NCBI RefSeq assembly: GCF_001426085.1
Contig: NZ_LMRR01000004.1
Location: forward strand, 221,982 to 285,981
Length of the DNA stretch: 64,000 nt
Origin: Rhodococcus sp. Leaf278
GTDB taxonomy: Bacteria; Actinomycetota; Actinomycetes; Mycobacteriales; Mycobacteriaceae
Reading direction: 5' to 3'
Shown: positions 33,783 through 43,140 of the stretch, piece after piece
Position numbering within the stretch: position 1 is the first letter of the stretch
Layout of the letters: the number at the start of each line of letters is the position of its first letter
Program-made: the position numbers and the translations under genes
The notes under the pieces: model-generated
Database searches by the model: none
Seen by the model: the letters and a program-made list of their open reading frames with translations, nothing else
What the model was told of the DNA's origin: nothing

Positions 33783-33833
33783 ACACATCAGCGGCCCGGT
33801 TCGTCGAATCGACGGAGCGGGCCGCTGATGTGT
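33783..33833. terminator. Bidirectional terminator, universal stress gene and helD
   Basis: A 16-bp perfect stem, ACACATCAGCGGCCCG (33783-33798) with its complement 33818-33833, enclosing a 19-nt loop. It lies between convergent genes. Confidence 0.82.
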
Positions 33834-33841
33834 GCGTGTCT

Positions 33842-36163
33842 CTAGGCTTCCGGCTCGAAAGGCTGCAACGCCGAGAGTTCCTTCGGCAACGCGTCGGCGT
33901 GCACCACGCCGAGTCTCTGGGTGGCTCGGGTCAGTGCCACGTAGAGGTCGTTCATTCCCTTGGCCGACTCGGCCACGATGGCACTCGGCTCGACGATGAG
34001 AACCGAGTCGAACTCGAGCCCTTTCGCGTCCTTGACCGAGGACACGGTCACCACGTCCGATGCCAGATGTCGGAAGTCCGAGACGCGACCGGCCGGAACG
34101 AGCACTGCGCTCAGTCCAGGTCGCGGGTGCTCTGCGACTCGCTTCTCCACTGCGGAGAACACGTCTGCCTCCAGCACCTGTTGCGCCCACGGTCTGACGC
34201 CGGTGCTGCGGATGGAACGGGGCTCGGACTGCTCGGGATCGATCGCGGCCAGCACGTCGTGCGCCACCACCATGATCTCCGACGGCGTCCGGTAGTTGAC
34301 CGTCAGTTCGGTCCGCTTCCAGCGCTGTGCCACATAGGGTTCGAGTACCGAACTCCAGGAGGACGTTCCGGCGGGATCGCCGGTCTGTGCAGTATCACCC
34401 ACCAGTGTCATCCACCGATTCGGTATGCGTCGCATCACCATTCGCCACGCCATGGTCGACAGCTCCTGAGCCTCGTCGACTATCACGTGCCCGTAAGTCC
34501 AGGTTCGGTCGCCGGCTGCCCGTTCGGCGGTGGTGAGGCGTTGACCCGAATTCTGTCGCCGCGCAAGCTGATCGGCATCGATCAAGTCGTAGGCCATCAG
34601 AATCTCCGGATCGAGTTCGTCCTCGAGGTCCTGTGGTGCCGAGCCGGTCAGGATGTCCAGAGCGCCCTGGGCATCGGCGATCTGGCCACGCCACTGACGT
34701 TGAGCCTGCTCACGCTCGGCCGCATCGTCCACGCCGAGCAACTCGGCCAACTCGTCGAGCAGGGGAGCGTCGGCCGCGGAGAAACCCCGACCCGCACGGA
34801 GAAGCGAGGCGCGCTCGTCCGCGTCCAGTTCCGGTGCGGCCGAGGCGATCTTTTCGGGCGAGGCGAACAGGTCGTGGAGAACCTGTTGGGGAGACAGGTC
34901 CGGCCACAGTTCGTCGACAGCGGCCATGACGTCGTGGTCTTCGCGCATCTCGTCGCGCATGTCAGCGATGTCGTCTGCGCTGAGCAGGCTGGATCCGTCG
35001 ACCAGGTTCTGGCCCAACTTCGCTGCCAGTTGATTGGCCAGTTGGTCGATCACCGATGATACGAACAACGGCCGAGCGAGGTTGTGCGGTCGACGCGACG
35101 ATCGGGCGCGTCCGCGGGCTCGGGTGACGATCTTGCGGTCGAGGGTGATGTCGTAGGTGTCGAATGTCAGCCGACGCGGCTGTGCAGGAACTTCCTGCCG
35201 GTCGCGTACCGCTCGGGTCAGTACCTCGACCATCGACAATCTGCCCTTGACCTCGGTGGCCAGGGCCGAATCCTCGCGTCGCGCACGGACTCCCGGGTAG
35301 AGGTCACCGATCGTGGACAACAGCACACCCGTCTCGCCGAGCGAGGGCAGCACCTGTCCGATGTAGTCGAGGAACGTCGCGTTGGGTCCGATGATGAGCA
35401 CGCCGCTCTTGCCCAGCTGCTGACGGTAGGTGTAGAGCAGGTACGCGGCGCGGTGCAGCGCGACGGCGGTCTTACCTGTGCCCGGCCCGCCCTGAACGAC
35501 CAGCACACTGCGATGTTGCGACCGGATGATCGCGTCCTGCTCGCTCTGGATCGTTTCCACGATGTCGTTCATCTGGCCGGTACGCGCAGCATCCAAGGCC
35601 GAGAGCAACGCACCTTCGCTTGCGACTCCGCCTGCTACGGCAGCATCGCTCGACGTTCGAGCAGATTTCAGGTCCAGGAATTCGTCGGCGATCGACGTCA
35701 CGCGGCGGCCACGGGTGCGAATGTGCCTGCGTCGCAACACGTTTTCCGGTGCGGCCGGCGTTGCCAGGTAGAACGGCCGGGCCATGGGTGCCCGCCAGTC
35801 CAGCAGCAGTGTTTCGTAGTCGTTCTTGTCGTCGAGGATTCCGACGCGGCCGATGTAGCGTTCGGGACGGTCGTCGACCTTGGGATCGAGAGAATCCGGA
35901 TCGAGGTCGATGCGTCCGAAGCACAACCCGTTCTCCGCGGCGTCGTATTTGGCGATGTCTTCGGTGTACATCTGGTTGAACGATTCGCGTTCGCTTCGCG
36001 CCTGCGGTGTTCCGCCGGTCTCCAACAGCACGGCCCGCAGTCGGTTCGCCGCGTATTCGCGCAACGCGTCGAGCTGCGTATACAGCCTCGTCAGATGCGC
36101 TTGCTCGAAGTCTTCTTCGATCGGCATGTCGGAGCCGTTCGATGTGTGGCCGTCGTCCGGCAA
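33842..36163 (-). CDS. helD: HelD-type RNA polymerase-associated ATPase
   Basis: A 773-residue superfamily-1 helicase-like protein. The N-terminal coiled coil (about 14-80) and the following LLLDWRAPMARPFY domain are those of HelD, which enters RNA polymerase and releases stalled complexes; relatives in mycobacteria and Streptomyces (HelR) reduce rifampicin action. Walker A is GGPGTGKT (225-232), Walker B is VIVDEAQELS and a C-terminal motif is NDLYVALTRATQRLGVVH. The TTG at 36163 is chosen because GAGGAG stands 5 nt upstream; an ATG at 36127 is the alternative. An inverted repeat sits in its leader (36186-36206). The RIF-associated element known from some actinomycetes was not seen. Confidence 0.88.
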   Translation of the reverse strand: MPDDGHTSNGSDMPIEEDFEQAHLTRLYTQLDALREYAANRLRAVLLETGGTPQARSERESFNQMYTEDIAKYDAAENGLCFGRIDLDPDSLDPKVDDRPERYIGRVGILDDKNDYETLLLDWRAPMARPFYLATPAAPENVLRRRHIRTRGRRVTSIADEFLDLKSARTSSDAAVAGGVASEGALLSALDAARTGQMNDIVETIQSEQDAIIRSQHRSVLVVQGGPGTGKTAVALHRAAYLLYTYRQQLGKSGVLIIGPNATFLDYIGQVLPSLGETGVLLSTIGDLYPGVRARREDSALATEVKGRLSMVEVLTRAVRDRQEVPAQPRRLTFDTYDITLDRKIVTRARGRARSSRRPHNLARPLFVSSVIDQLANQLAAKLGQNLVDGSSLLSADDIADMRDEMREDHDVMAAVDELWPDLSPQQVLHDLFASPEKIASAAPELDADERASLLRAGRGFSAADAPLLDELAELLGVDDAAEREQAQRQWRGQIADAQGALDILTGSAPQDLEDELDPEILMAYDLIDADQLARRQNSGQRLTTAERAAGDRTWTYGHVIVDEAQELSTMAWRMVMRRIPNRWMTLVGDTAQTGDPAGTSSWSSVLEPYVAQRWKRTELTVNYRTPSEIMVVAHDVLAAIDPEQSEPRSIRSTGVRPWAQQVLEADVFSAVEKRVAEHPRPGLSAVLVPAGRVSDFRHLASDVVTVSSVKDAKGLEFDSVLIVEPSAIVAESAKGMNDLYVALTRATQRLGVVHADALPKELSALQPFEPEA

Positions 36164-36185
36164 AGGGTCTCCTCGGGAGTTCGGC

Positions 36186-36206
36186 CGAGGCGAAGATATC
36201 GCCTCG
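36186..36206. promoter_or_regulatory. Inverted repeat in the helD leader
   Basis: CGAGGCG, AAGATAT, CGCCTCG: a perfect 7-bp inverted repeat, 23 bp upstream of the helD TTG. A -10-like TAGACT lies just upstream on the minus strand (36226-36221), so the repeat would be near the start of the mRNA and could be an operator or RNA hairpin. Confidence 0.4.
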
Positions 36207-36227
36207 AAATAAGCCAGAGCAGTCTAC

Positions 36228-36284
36228 GCCGCACAACGGCCCCGCCGCAGAACCGCTGGTTCCGGGGCAGGGCCGCTGTGCGCG
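36228..36284 (-). terminator. Terminator after the DoxX/11-mer gene
   Basis: GCCGCACAACGGCCC (36228-36242) pairs with GGGCCGCTGTGCGCG (36270-36284) with G-U and end mismatches, and an inner AACC/GGTT stem. It lies 28 bp after the stop of the DoxX gene. Confidence 0.6.
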
Positions 36285-36311
36285 AACGTGCGTTCGTTCT
36301 CTCGGCGAGGA

Positions 36312-37502
36312 CTACTTGGCGTACTGCTGGATCTTCTTGTCCAGGTTCTTCTGAGCCTTGGCGACTCGCTTCTCGAGCTTGGCGCGAGCCTGCTCGGTCA
36401 CCTTCTCGAGCTCCTTGCTCTGCTTCTCGGCGCGCTTGCGAGCGCGCTTGCCGAGTGTCTCCACCCGATCGGACGCCAGATCGGCCCACGTGACTCCACG
36501 CTTCTGCGCCTCGTCGGCGAGGACGGAGCCCTTCTCGGAAGCCAGGTCGGCGAGCTTGGATGCCCGCTTCTGTGCAACGCCTGCCAGCTCGACGCGACGA
36601 TCGGCGGCGACGTCGACGAGCTTCGAGCCGCGCTTCTGCGCCAGCTCGGCCAGGTCGGTTCCGCGATGCGCTGCCTTGTCGGCCAACTTGGATCCGCGCT
36701 TCTGGGCTTCGTCGGCCAAGTCGCTGCCGCGGTCGGCGGCGAGTTCGGCCAGTTTGGATCCGCGCTTCTGCGCTTCTTCGGCCAGTTCGGAACCCTTGTC
36801 GGCTGCGATGTGGGCCCAACGGTTCAGAGCCGGCTGAGCGACGTCGGCCAGCTCCGAGCCCTTCTCGGTGGCGATGTCGGCGAGCTTGGCCAACTTCGGC
36901 TGGGCTGCATCGGCGAACTTGGCAAGTTTGGGCTGAGCTGCATCGGCGAGATCGGCACTGCGGCTCGCAGCGATGGATGCGATTTCCTTGACACGCTCGC
37001 CGGCGTCGTGGGTGGTGTGCCCGGGCAGCGCCGAGACAACCGACTCCTGCGCGCGACGGGCTGCCCGACGGCTACGCCATGCCACGGACGGCTTGCCCTC
37101 GGTGTCGACGGCCGCAATGAGGAGTCCGCCGAGGAGGCTCAGGTTCTTGAAGAAGTGGATGCGCTGTGCAGCCTTGGTCTCCGGGTCGGTTTCGTTCCAG
37201 AAGGCATGACCGGCCAGCGTCGTCGGAACGAGGCTTCCGGCCAACGCGATCGATGCGATGCGCGGTGCCTTGCCGGTTGCCAACAGAATGCCGCCCGCAA
37301 CCTGGATGCCGCCGTTGATACGAACAAGCGTCTCCGGGTCCTCGGGCACATTCGCGGTGACCTCGTTCGGCAGTGCGTCCTTGCCCTGCTCGATCAGTGG
37401 AGTGGCGACCTTCGCCTTGCCACTGGGGTTACGGAGTGCGTCGACGCCCCCGGCGATGAAGATCGTAGACATCAACGGACGGGCGATACGGCGGACCAGC
37501 AT
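36312..37502 (-). CDS. DoxX membrane protein with C-terminal 11-residue amphipathic repeats
   Basis: A 396-residue protein. Residues 1 to about 135 form a DoxX-like four-helix membrane domain (ARPLMSTIFIAGGVDALRNP, INGGIQVAGGILLATGKAPR, LSLLGGLLIAAVDTEGKP). Residues about 180-354 contain roughly sixteen tandem 11-mers of the type KRGSKLADLAA / DRGSDLADEAQ. A Lys/Arg-rich helix closes the protein (KLEKRVAKAQKNLDKKIQ). Such 11-mers form extended amphipathic helices in apolipoproteins, perilipins and LEA proteins, so membrane or lipid-droplet surface binding is likely. The DoxX part alone is common in Rhodococcus; the repeat tail is the unusual part. Monocistronic, with terminator at 36228. Confidence 0.85.
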   Translation of the reverse strand: MLVRRIARPLMSTIFIAGGVDALRNPSGKAKVATPLIEQGKDALPNEVTANVPEDPETLVRINGGIQVAGGILLATGKAPRIASIALAGSLVPTTLAGHAFWNETDPETKAAQRIHFFKNLSLLGGLLIAAVDTEGKPSVAWRSRRAARRAQESVVSALPGHTTHDAGERVKEIASIAASRSADLADAAQPKLAKFADAAQPKLAKLADIATEKGSELADVAQPALNRWAHIAADKGSELAEEAQKRGSKLAELAADRGSDLADEAQKRGSKLADKAAHRGTDLAELAQKRGSKLVDVAADRRVELAGVAQKRASKLADLASEKGSVLADEAQKRGVTWADLASDRVETLGKRARKRAEKQSKELEKVTEQARAKLEKRVAKAQKNLDKKIQQYAK

Positions 37503-37635
37503 TGACAGCCTCCTGCGTAGTTTCTCGTGTCTTCGGCGTTAGGACATCGCACATCGGTCGGTGAAACCAACCGGGGTGCGTCCTTTTGTCACACTATTCA
37601 TACCCCGTGTTCGACGGTCTCAAGCGCGCCGATCG

Positions 37636-38325
37636 TCACCAGCCCCGTTCGCGCCATTCGGCCAGGTGAGGGCGCTCGGCACCGAGTGTGGTGTCCTTTC
37701 CGTGGCCCGGGTAGACCACGGTGTCGTCGCCGAATCGGTCGAACAGTTTTGCCGTGACGTCGTCGAGAAGGTGGGTGAAATCCTCGGGGCTTCCAGTTTT
37801 TCCGACGCCCCCGGGGAACAGTGAATCTCCGGTGAAGAGGTGGGTGCGGGTGCCGTCGGTGTCGGTCAGCGCGAGTGCGATCGAACCGGGAGTGTGTCCG
37901 GTCAGGTGCACCACGTCGAACGTGAGCTCTCCCACCGTCACCGTGTCCTCATCGGCCAGCAGGCGGTCCGGAGCGACCGGCAGCGGTTCGGCGTCGAGAG
38001 CGTGGGCGGCCGTCGGCGACTCGGTACCGCCCGCGATGTCTGCCAGCGCCTGCCAGTGGTCTGCGTGCTGATGCGTCGTCACGATGAGCGAGAGCGTCGG
38101 AGCGTTCTCGTCGATGAGCAGAGAGATGCGTTCGGCCTCGTTGGCGGCGTCGATCAGCACCGAATGACCCGTTGCGGAACAGACGACCAGGTAGGTGTTG
38201 TTGTCCATGGGGCCGACCGACATCTTCGTGATCGTCGCGCCGGGAATCGTGCGCCGCTGCGGCTGCGAACCCTGAGAGACGACGCCGGTGTAGTTGTCGT
38301 CGATGACCATGAGGTGCTCGTCCAT
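37636..38325 (-). CDS. Metallo-beta-lactamase-fold hydrolase (glyoxalase II-like)
   Basis: A 229-residue dinuclear metal hydrolase. The metal ligands are in TTHQHADHW (HxHxDH), the later His in [12 protein letters not shown], the bridging Asp in [10 protein letters not shown] and the last His in [10 protein letters not shown]. The pattern and position match Rv1637c. Substrates may be thioesters such as glyoxalase II substrates; none is proven. The ATG at 38325 is chosen because a longer start at 38436 would overlap the uvrA promoter; an ATG at 38310 is a further option. It diverges from uvrA. Confidence 0.88.
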   Translation of the reverse strand: MDEHLMVIDDNYTGVVSQGSQPQRRTIPGATITKMSVGPMDNNTYLVVCSATGHSVLIDAANEAERISLLIDENAPTLSLIVTTHQHADHWQALADIAGGTESPTAAHALDAEPLPVAPDRLLADEDTVTVGELTFDVVHLTGHTPGSIALALTDTDGTRTHLFTGDSLFPGGVGKTGSPEDFTHLLDDVTAKLFDRFGDDTVVYPGHGKDTTLGAERPHLAEWRERGW

Positions 38326-38386
38326 TTCGAGGACGCTACCGTCGGCGGCCCGACGAGGGGCGGCTGGGTCGCGCACGTGGAAAAGT

Positions 38387-38409
38387 GTGTCGGTGCCTGG
38401 ATCTACCAT
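38387..38409 (+). promoter_or_regulatory. PafBC/RecA-NDp-type damage-inducible promoter of uvrA
   Basis: GTGTCGGTG (8 of 9 positions of TTGTCRGTG), exactly 8 nt, then TACCAT (38404-38409). The predicted start near 38416 leaves a leader of about 170 nt before the uvrA GTG. Confidence 0.65.
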
Positions 38410-38585
38410 TGCTACTGCGTGAGGTTCGTCCCTCACCGAAACAGGTTTTCGACGTGGGGTCCTCGGTTACACGACGCGTAACCGGTGCATCGGCACCACA
38501 CGTCATCACGCGACTCGACAGTTGCGCAGTGCTGCATCGAGCAGCGACTCGACTGGACGGGCTCGTTCGGAAAGAAGGGAACACA

Positions 38586-41516
38586 GTGGCGGATCGCCTG
38601 ATAGTGCGAGGTGCACGGGAGCACAATCTGCGGGGAGTCGACATCGACCTGCCTCGCGATGCGCTGATCGTGTTCACAGGTCTGTCCGGCTCGGGCAAAT
38701 CGTCTCTCGCCTTCGACACGATCTTCGCCGAAGGTCAGCGTCGCTACGTGGAGTCGCTGTCCGCGTACGCGCGGCAGTTCCTCGGCCAGATGGACAAGCC
38801 GGACGTCGATTTTATCGAGGGGCTCTCGCCTGCGGTCTCCATCGATCAGAAGTCGACCAACCGCAACCCGCGGTCGACCGTCGGCACCATCACCGAGGTC
38901 TACGACTACCTCCGATTGCTGTACGCCCGCGCCGGCACGGCGCACTGCCCGGTGTGTGGTGAACAGATCGCGAAGCAGACTCCGCAGCAGATCGTCGATC
39001 AGGTGCTGGACATGGAAGAAGGCCTGAAGTTTCAGGTCCTCGCTCCGGTGGTCCGTACCCGCAAGGGTGAATTCGTCGACCTGTTCGACTCGCTCAACAC
39101 GCAGGGTTACTCCCGTGTGCGCGTGGACGGCGTCGTGCATCAGCTCACCAGTCCTCCTGTTCTCAAGAAGCAGGAAAAGCACGACATCGAGGTCGTCGTC
39201 GACCGACTGACCGTCAAGTCCAGCTCGAAGCAGAGATTGACGGATTCGGTCGAAACGGCCCTGCGACTGGCGGACGGCATCGTCGTTCTGGACTTCGTCG
39301 ACCGCGACGAGAACGCTCCGGACCGCGAGCGCCGATTCTCCGAGAAGCTCGCGTGCCCCAACGGTCACCCGTTGTCCATCGACGATCTCGAACCGCGGTC
39401 CTTCTCGTTCAACTCGCCGTACGGTGCCTGCCCCGACTGCGTCGGACTCGGTGTGCGCAAGGAGGTCGACCCGGAGCTGGTCGTTCCCGACGGCGATCTC
39501 AGCCTCGCCGACGGAGCCATCGCACCGTGGTCGATGGGCCAGACCTCGGAGTACTTCGGCCGCCTGCTGTCCGGGCTCGCCGACGCGATGGGGTTCGACC
39601 TCAATGCACCGTGGAACAAGTTGCCCGCCAAGGTCAAGCGAGCGGTCCTCGAAGGCAGCGACCACCAGGTGCACGTGAAGTACAAGAACCGCTACGGCCG
39701 AACGCGCTCGTACTACGCCGAGTTCGAGGGTGTGATGCCGTTCCTGCACCGTCGTCTCGAGCAGACCGAGTCGGAGCAGATGAAGGAACGCTACGACGGG
39801 TACATGCGCGACGTACCGTGCCCCACCTGCAACGGCGCCAGGCTGCGGCCGGAGATCCTGTCGGTCACGATCGCGGCGGGCGACTTCGGGCCGAAGTCGA
39901 TCGCCGAGGTGTGTGAGCTGTCGATCGCCGATACCGCAAACTTCCTGAACAGCCTGACGTTGGGTCGCCGTGAGGAGGCGATTGCGGGTCAGGTGCTCAA
40001 GGAGGTGCAGGCGCGCCTCGGGTTCCTACTCGACGTCGGTCTGGAATACCTGTCCCTTGCTCGAACGGCCGGCTCCCTGTCCGGCGGCGAGGCCCAGCGC
40101 ATCCGGCTCGCCACCCAGATCGGATCGGGCCTCGTCGGCGTTCTCTATGTCCTCGACGAGCCCTCGATCGGTCTGCACCAGCGAGACAACCGTCGGTTGA
40201 TCGACACGCTGACCCGGCTCCGCGACCTCGGAAACACACTGATCGTCGTGGAGCACGACGAGGACACCATCCGTACCTCGGATTGGATCGTCGACATCGG
40301 TCCGTTGGCCGGTGAGCACGGCGGCCGCGTCGTGCACAGCGGTTCGTACGAGGACCTGTTGACCAACGAGGAATCGCTGACCGGCGCGTACCTCTCCGGG
40401 CGGATGGAGATTCCGCTGCCGGATACCCGTCGCGTCGTCGACAAGAAGCGTCTGGTGACCGTCGTGGGTGCCCGCGAACACAACCTGCGAAGTGTCGACG
40501 TGAGCTTCCCGCTCGGTGTGCTGACCTCGGTGACCGGGGTTTCCGGTTCGGGTAAGTCCACCTTGGTCAACGACATCCTCGCGACCGTGATGGCCAACAA
40601 GCTCAACGGTGCTCGGCAGGTTCCAGGACGACACACCCGGATCAACGGACTCGACCAACTCGACAAACTCGTCCGCGTCGACCAGTCGCCCATCGGCCGC
40701 ACACCGCGGTCCAATGCTGCGACCTACACCGGCGTCTTCGACAAGATTCGGACGTTGTTCGCAGCGACCACCGAGGCCAAGGTGCGCGGCTATCAGCCCG
40801 GTCGATTCTCGTTCAACGTCAAGGGCGGCCGGTGCGAGGCATGCTCGGGCGACGGCACGCTCAAGATCGAGATGAACTTCCTGCCCGACGTCTACGTTCC
40901 GTGCGAGGTCTGTGAAGGTGCGCGGTACAACCGCGAGACACTCGAAGTCCATTACAAGGGCAAGACCATCGCCGAGGTCCTGGATATGCCGATCGAGGAG
41001 GCCGCGGACTTCTTCGAAGCGATCACGTCGATCCACCGATACCTCAAGACGCTCGTCGAGGTCGGTCTCGGGTACGTGCGGCTCGGCCAGCCGGCAACCA
41101 CGTTGTCCGGAGGTGAGGCGCAACGCGTCAAGTTGGCGGCGGAATTGCAGAAGCGGTCCACCGGACGCACGGTCTACATTCTCGACGAGCCGACCACCGG
41201 CTTGCACTTCGAGGACATTCGGAAGCTGCTGGGCGTGGTGAACGGCCTCGTGGACAAGGGCAACACGGTGATCGTCATCGAGCACAACCTCGATGTCATC
41301 AAGGTTTCCGACTGGGTGATCGACATGGGCCCCGAGGGTGGCTCCGGCGGCGGAATGGTTGTGGCGCAGGGTGACCCAGAGGCCGTAGCGGCTGTGCCGG
41401 AAAGCTACACGGGTAAGTTCCTGCAGGAAGCGCTCACTCGTGAGTCGGTTGTCTCGCAGCCGGTGAAAGCCGCCCCGAAGAAGCGCAAGCCACGGAAGGT
41501 CGCCGCGGTCCGGTAG
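38586..41516 (+). CDS. uvrA: Excinuclease ABC subunit A
   Basis: A 976-residue ABC-type ATPase that scans DNA for lesions and loads UvrB. Two Walker A sites are seen, GLSGSGKSS near the N-terminus and GVSGSGKST in the second half. Two signature/Walker B sets follow ([17 protein letters not shown] with [27 protein letters not shown] with [12 protein letters not shown]). Zinc-binding cysteine pairs occur in [22 protein letters not shown] and [14 protein letters not shown]. The GTG at 38586 follows AAGAAGGGA; the longer frame from 38385 starts inside the promoter region. Length is normal. A terminator follows at 41531. Confidence 0.97.
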   Translation: MADRLIVRGAREHNLRGVDIDLPRDALIVFTGLSGSGKSSLAFDTIFAEGQRRYVESLSAYARQFLGQMDKPDVDFIEGLSPAVSIDQKSTNRNPRSTVGTITEVYDYLRLLYARAGTAHCPVCGEQIAKQTPQQIVDQVLDMEEGLKFQVLAPVVRTRKGEFVDLFDSLNTQGYSRVRVDGVVHQLTSPPVLKKQEKHDIEVVVDRLTVKSSSKQRLTDSVETALRLADGIVVLDFVDRDENAPDRERRFSEKLACPNGHPLSIDDLEPRSFSFNSPYGACPDCVGLGVRKEVDPELVVPDGDLSLADGAIAPWSMGQTSEYFGRLLSGLADAMGFDLNAPWNKLPAKVKRAVLEGSDHQVHVKYKNRYGRTRSYYAEFEGVMPFLHRRLEQTESEQMKERYDGYMRDVPCPTCNGARLRPEILSVTIAAGDFGPKSIAEVCELSIADTANFLNSLTLGRREEAIAGQVLKEVQARLGFLLDVGLEYLSLARTAGSLSGGEAQRIRLATQIGSGLVGVLYVLDEPSIGLHQRDNRRLIDTLTRLRDLGNTLIVVEHDEDTIRTSDWIVDIGPLAGEHGGRVVHSGSYEDLLTNEESLTGAYLSGRMEIPLPDTRRVVDKKRLVTVVGAREHNLRSVDVSFPLGVLTSVTGVSGSGKSTLVNDILATVMANKLNGARQVPGRHTRINGLDQLDKLVRVDQSPIGRTPRSNAATYTGVFDKIRTLFAATTEAKVRGYQPGRFSFNVKGGRCEACSGDGTLKIEMNFLPDVYVPCEVCEGARYNRETLEVHYKGKTIAEVLDMPIEEAADFFEAITSIHRYLKTLVEVGLGYVRLGQPATTLSGGEAQRVKLAAELQKRSTGRTVYILDEPTTGLHFEDIRKLLGVVNGLVDKGNTVIVIEHNLDVIKVSDWVIDMGPEGGSGGGMVVAQGDPEAVAAVPESYTGKFLQEALTRESVVSQPVKAAPKKRKPRKVAAVR

Positions 41517-41530
41517 CGCCCGTCTACTCA

Positions 41531-41567
41531 GAACGCCGCATCCGGTAGTGCACCGGATGCGGCGTTC
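41531..41567. terminator. uvrA / DUF1844 bidirectional terminator
   Basis: GAACGCCGCATCCGGT (41531-41546) pairs perfectly with 41552-41567, loop AGTGC. It separates convergent uvrA and the DUF1844 gene. Confidence 0.87.
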
Positions 41568-41595
41568 GTGTTCGGGGTGTCGTCGTTGCTCTCGC

Positions 41596-41982
41596 TCAGT
41601 GCACCGGGCCGGTGTACTTCTCGCCGGGGCCCTTTCCTGGCTCGTCCGGGTGGGCCGATGCCTCCCGAAATGCGCGCTGCAGTGCCTGCAGTCCATCGCG
41701 AATGGGTCCGGCATGGGGGCCGAGGTATTCGACCGACGCGGTGACCAGGCCTGCCAGTGCGGTGATGACGCGTCGTGCCTCGTCGAGGTCCAGGTACGGG
41801 CTCTCGGCAGGATCCGGCTCGGAGAGTCCCAACTTCTCGGCTGCGGAACTCATCAGCATGACCGCAGCGCGGCTGATGACCTCGACCGCGGGGACCTCGG
41901 CGAGTTCACGGACTTCGGGCTCGGTGCCGACTGGGTCGACACCCGCGGGATCGCCATCGGCGGGAGTGGGGGAGCTGGTCAT
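41596..41982 (-). CDS. DUF1844 protein
   Basis: A 128-residue soluble protein. The core ISRAAVMLMSSAAEKLGLSE, then PYLDLDEARRVITALAGLV, is the DUF1844 signature found next to infC in many actinobacteria. The first 35 residues are disordered and acidic/proline-rich. The ATG at 41982 is preferred because the 67 in-frame residues upstream read the infC promoter region. Function unknown; its constant pairing with the infC operon hints at a translation-related role. Confidence 0.87.
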   Translation of the reverse strand: MTSSPTPADGDPAGVDPVGTEPEVRELAEVPAVEVISRAAVMLMSSAAEKLGLSEPDPAESPYLDLDEARRVITALAGLVTASVEYLGPHAGPIRDGLQALQRAFREASAHPDEPGKGPGEKYTGPVH

Positions 41983-42055
41983 GCCTACGAGAATCCCACG
42001 CCGCCTGCGGCCGGGGGAATCGGGTGCCGACGAGTTCGGGGGCGATCGGGCTCGA

Positions 42056-42085
42056 TTGTGGGTTTGTCGAATCGGCTGGTACTGT
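42056..42085 (+). promoter_or_regulatory. Candidate promoter of the infC operon
   Basis: TTGTGG (42056-42061), 18-nt spacer, TACTGT (42080-42085). Start would be near 42092, giving a leader of about 350 nt. The 462-bp gap 41983-42444 holds this promoter and the leader hairpin; no gene is seen in it. Confidence 0.5.
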
Positions 42086-42298
42086 GACCCGACGACCGTC
42101 TTCGGCGTGCGCTCCTCGATGGAGTTCACCGCACGGAGGCAGCAAGTGGAGCCCGACTCCCACCGGCACGTAGCCTTCAACAAGCTACTTCCGGTCCGGT
42201 CGCACGACGGAGATCGTCATAGGTCTTCGAGGTGCTTCCTCCCAGTGAGGAGACTGTACGACGCCAGTTGTCGTGCGGGTCGACCGGTCGACATCGGG

Positions 42299-42338
42299 CC
42301 CTGCTATCGGTTCACGCCGAGAGCGGGGTTTTTTCTTT
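42299..42338 (+). promoter_or_regulatory. Terminator-like attenuator hairpin in the infC leader
   Basis: CCCTGCT (42299-42305) pairs with AGCGGGG (42322-42328; one G-U) and is followed directly by TTTTTTCTTT, the best T run seen in this GC-rich window. It stands about 105 nt before the infC start, not after a gene, which suits transcription attenuation. Confidence 0.6.
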
Positions 42339-42444
42339 GTAGCGGTTCGCATCGCTGCGGGGAATGTCGAGGATCGACGGCAACGGGCTGTGCCAGTGGC
42401 AGGCGGTCGGGTTACACACCACACCGCACTACCTAGGAGGCCCC

Positions 42445-43104
42445 ATCAGCACTGAGACCCGCATCAACGATCGCATCCGAGTTCCCGAGGTCCGGCTTGT
42501 CGGACCGGGCGGTGAACAGGTGGGGATCGTGCGTGTTGAAGATGCACTCCGCTTGGCTCTCGAAGCCGACCTCGATCTTGTCGAGGTAGCTCCCGACGCA
42601 CGTCCGCCGGTCTGCAAGATCATGGACTACGGGAAGTTCAAGTACGAGGCTGCGCAGAAGGCGCGCGAATCGCGCAAGAACCAGACGCTCACCGTCATCA
42701 AGGAGCAGAAGCTCCGCCCCAAGATCGACGCGCACGACTACGAGACCAAGAAGCGCAACGTCGTTCGCTTCCTCGAAGCCGGCTCGAAGGTCAAGGTCAC
42801 CATCATGTTCCGCGGTCGCGAGCAGTCGCGACCCGAACTCGGTTTCCGTCTGCTGCAGCGCTTGGGCGCGGACGTCGCGGAGCTCGGCTTCGTGGAGACC
42901 TCGGCCAAGCAGGACGGCCGCAACATGACGATGGTGCTGGCACCGCACAAGGGTGCCAAGACTCGCGTCAAGGCACAGGAGAGCGCAGCGGCACCGCCCG
43001 CGCAACGCGCACCGGCTCCCGCGCCGGAACAGCCCGCCGATGCAGCCCCGGCTGCCGAGGCACCGGCCGCAGCAGCTCCGGCTACTCCGGCGCAGACCAA
43101 CTGA
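42445..43104 (+). CDS. infC: Translation initiation factor IF-3, ATC start
   Basis: A 219-residue IF-3 that keeps 30S subunits free and checks initiator tRNA pairing. Core motifs are [40 protein letters not shown] and [18 protein letters not shown]. An Ala/Pro-rich tail of about 50 residues follows, typical of actinobacteria. The ATC at 42445 is chosen as the start: AGGAGG ends 4 nt before it, [12 protein letters not shown] aligns with the family N-terminus, and no ATG/GTG/TTG is equally placed. The ATG at 42364 would add residues read from leader RNA. Non-AUG starts are known for infC in other bacteria, where IF-3 represses its own translation. Confidence 0.93.
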   Translation: MSTETRINDRIRVPEVRLVGPGGEQVGIVRVEDALRLALEADLDLVEVAPDARPPVCKIMDYGKFKYEAAQKARESRKNQTLTVIKEQKLRPKIDAHDYETKKRNVVRFLEAGSKVKVTIMFRGREQSRPELGFRLLQRLGADVAELGFVETSAKQDGRNMTMVLAPHKGAKTRVKAQESAAAPPAQRAPAPAPEQPADAAPAAEAPAAAAPATPAQTN

Positions 43105-43140
43105 GCTTCGTGCTCTACCAGTAAGACAGCCCTACAACTG

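Noticed and set aside
38326..38436. Longer start for the MBL-fold gene
   Set aside because: It would run through the uvrA promoter and adds residues without family similarity.
42364..42444. ATG-started extension of infC
   Set aside because: The extra residues read leader RNA, while AGGAGG is spaced for the ATC at 42445.
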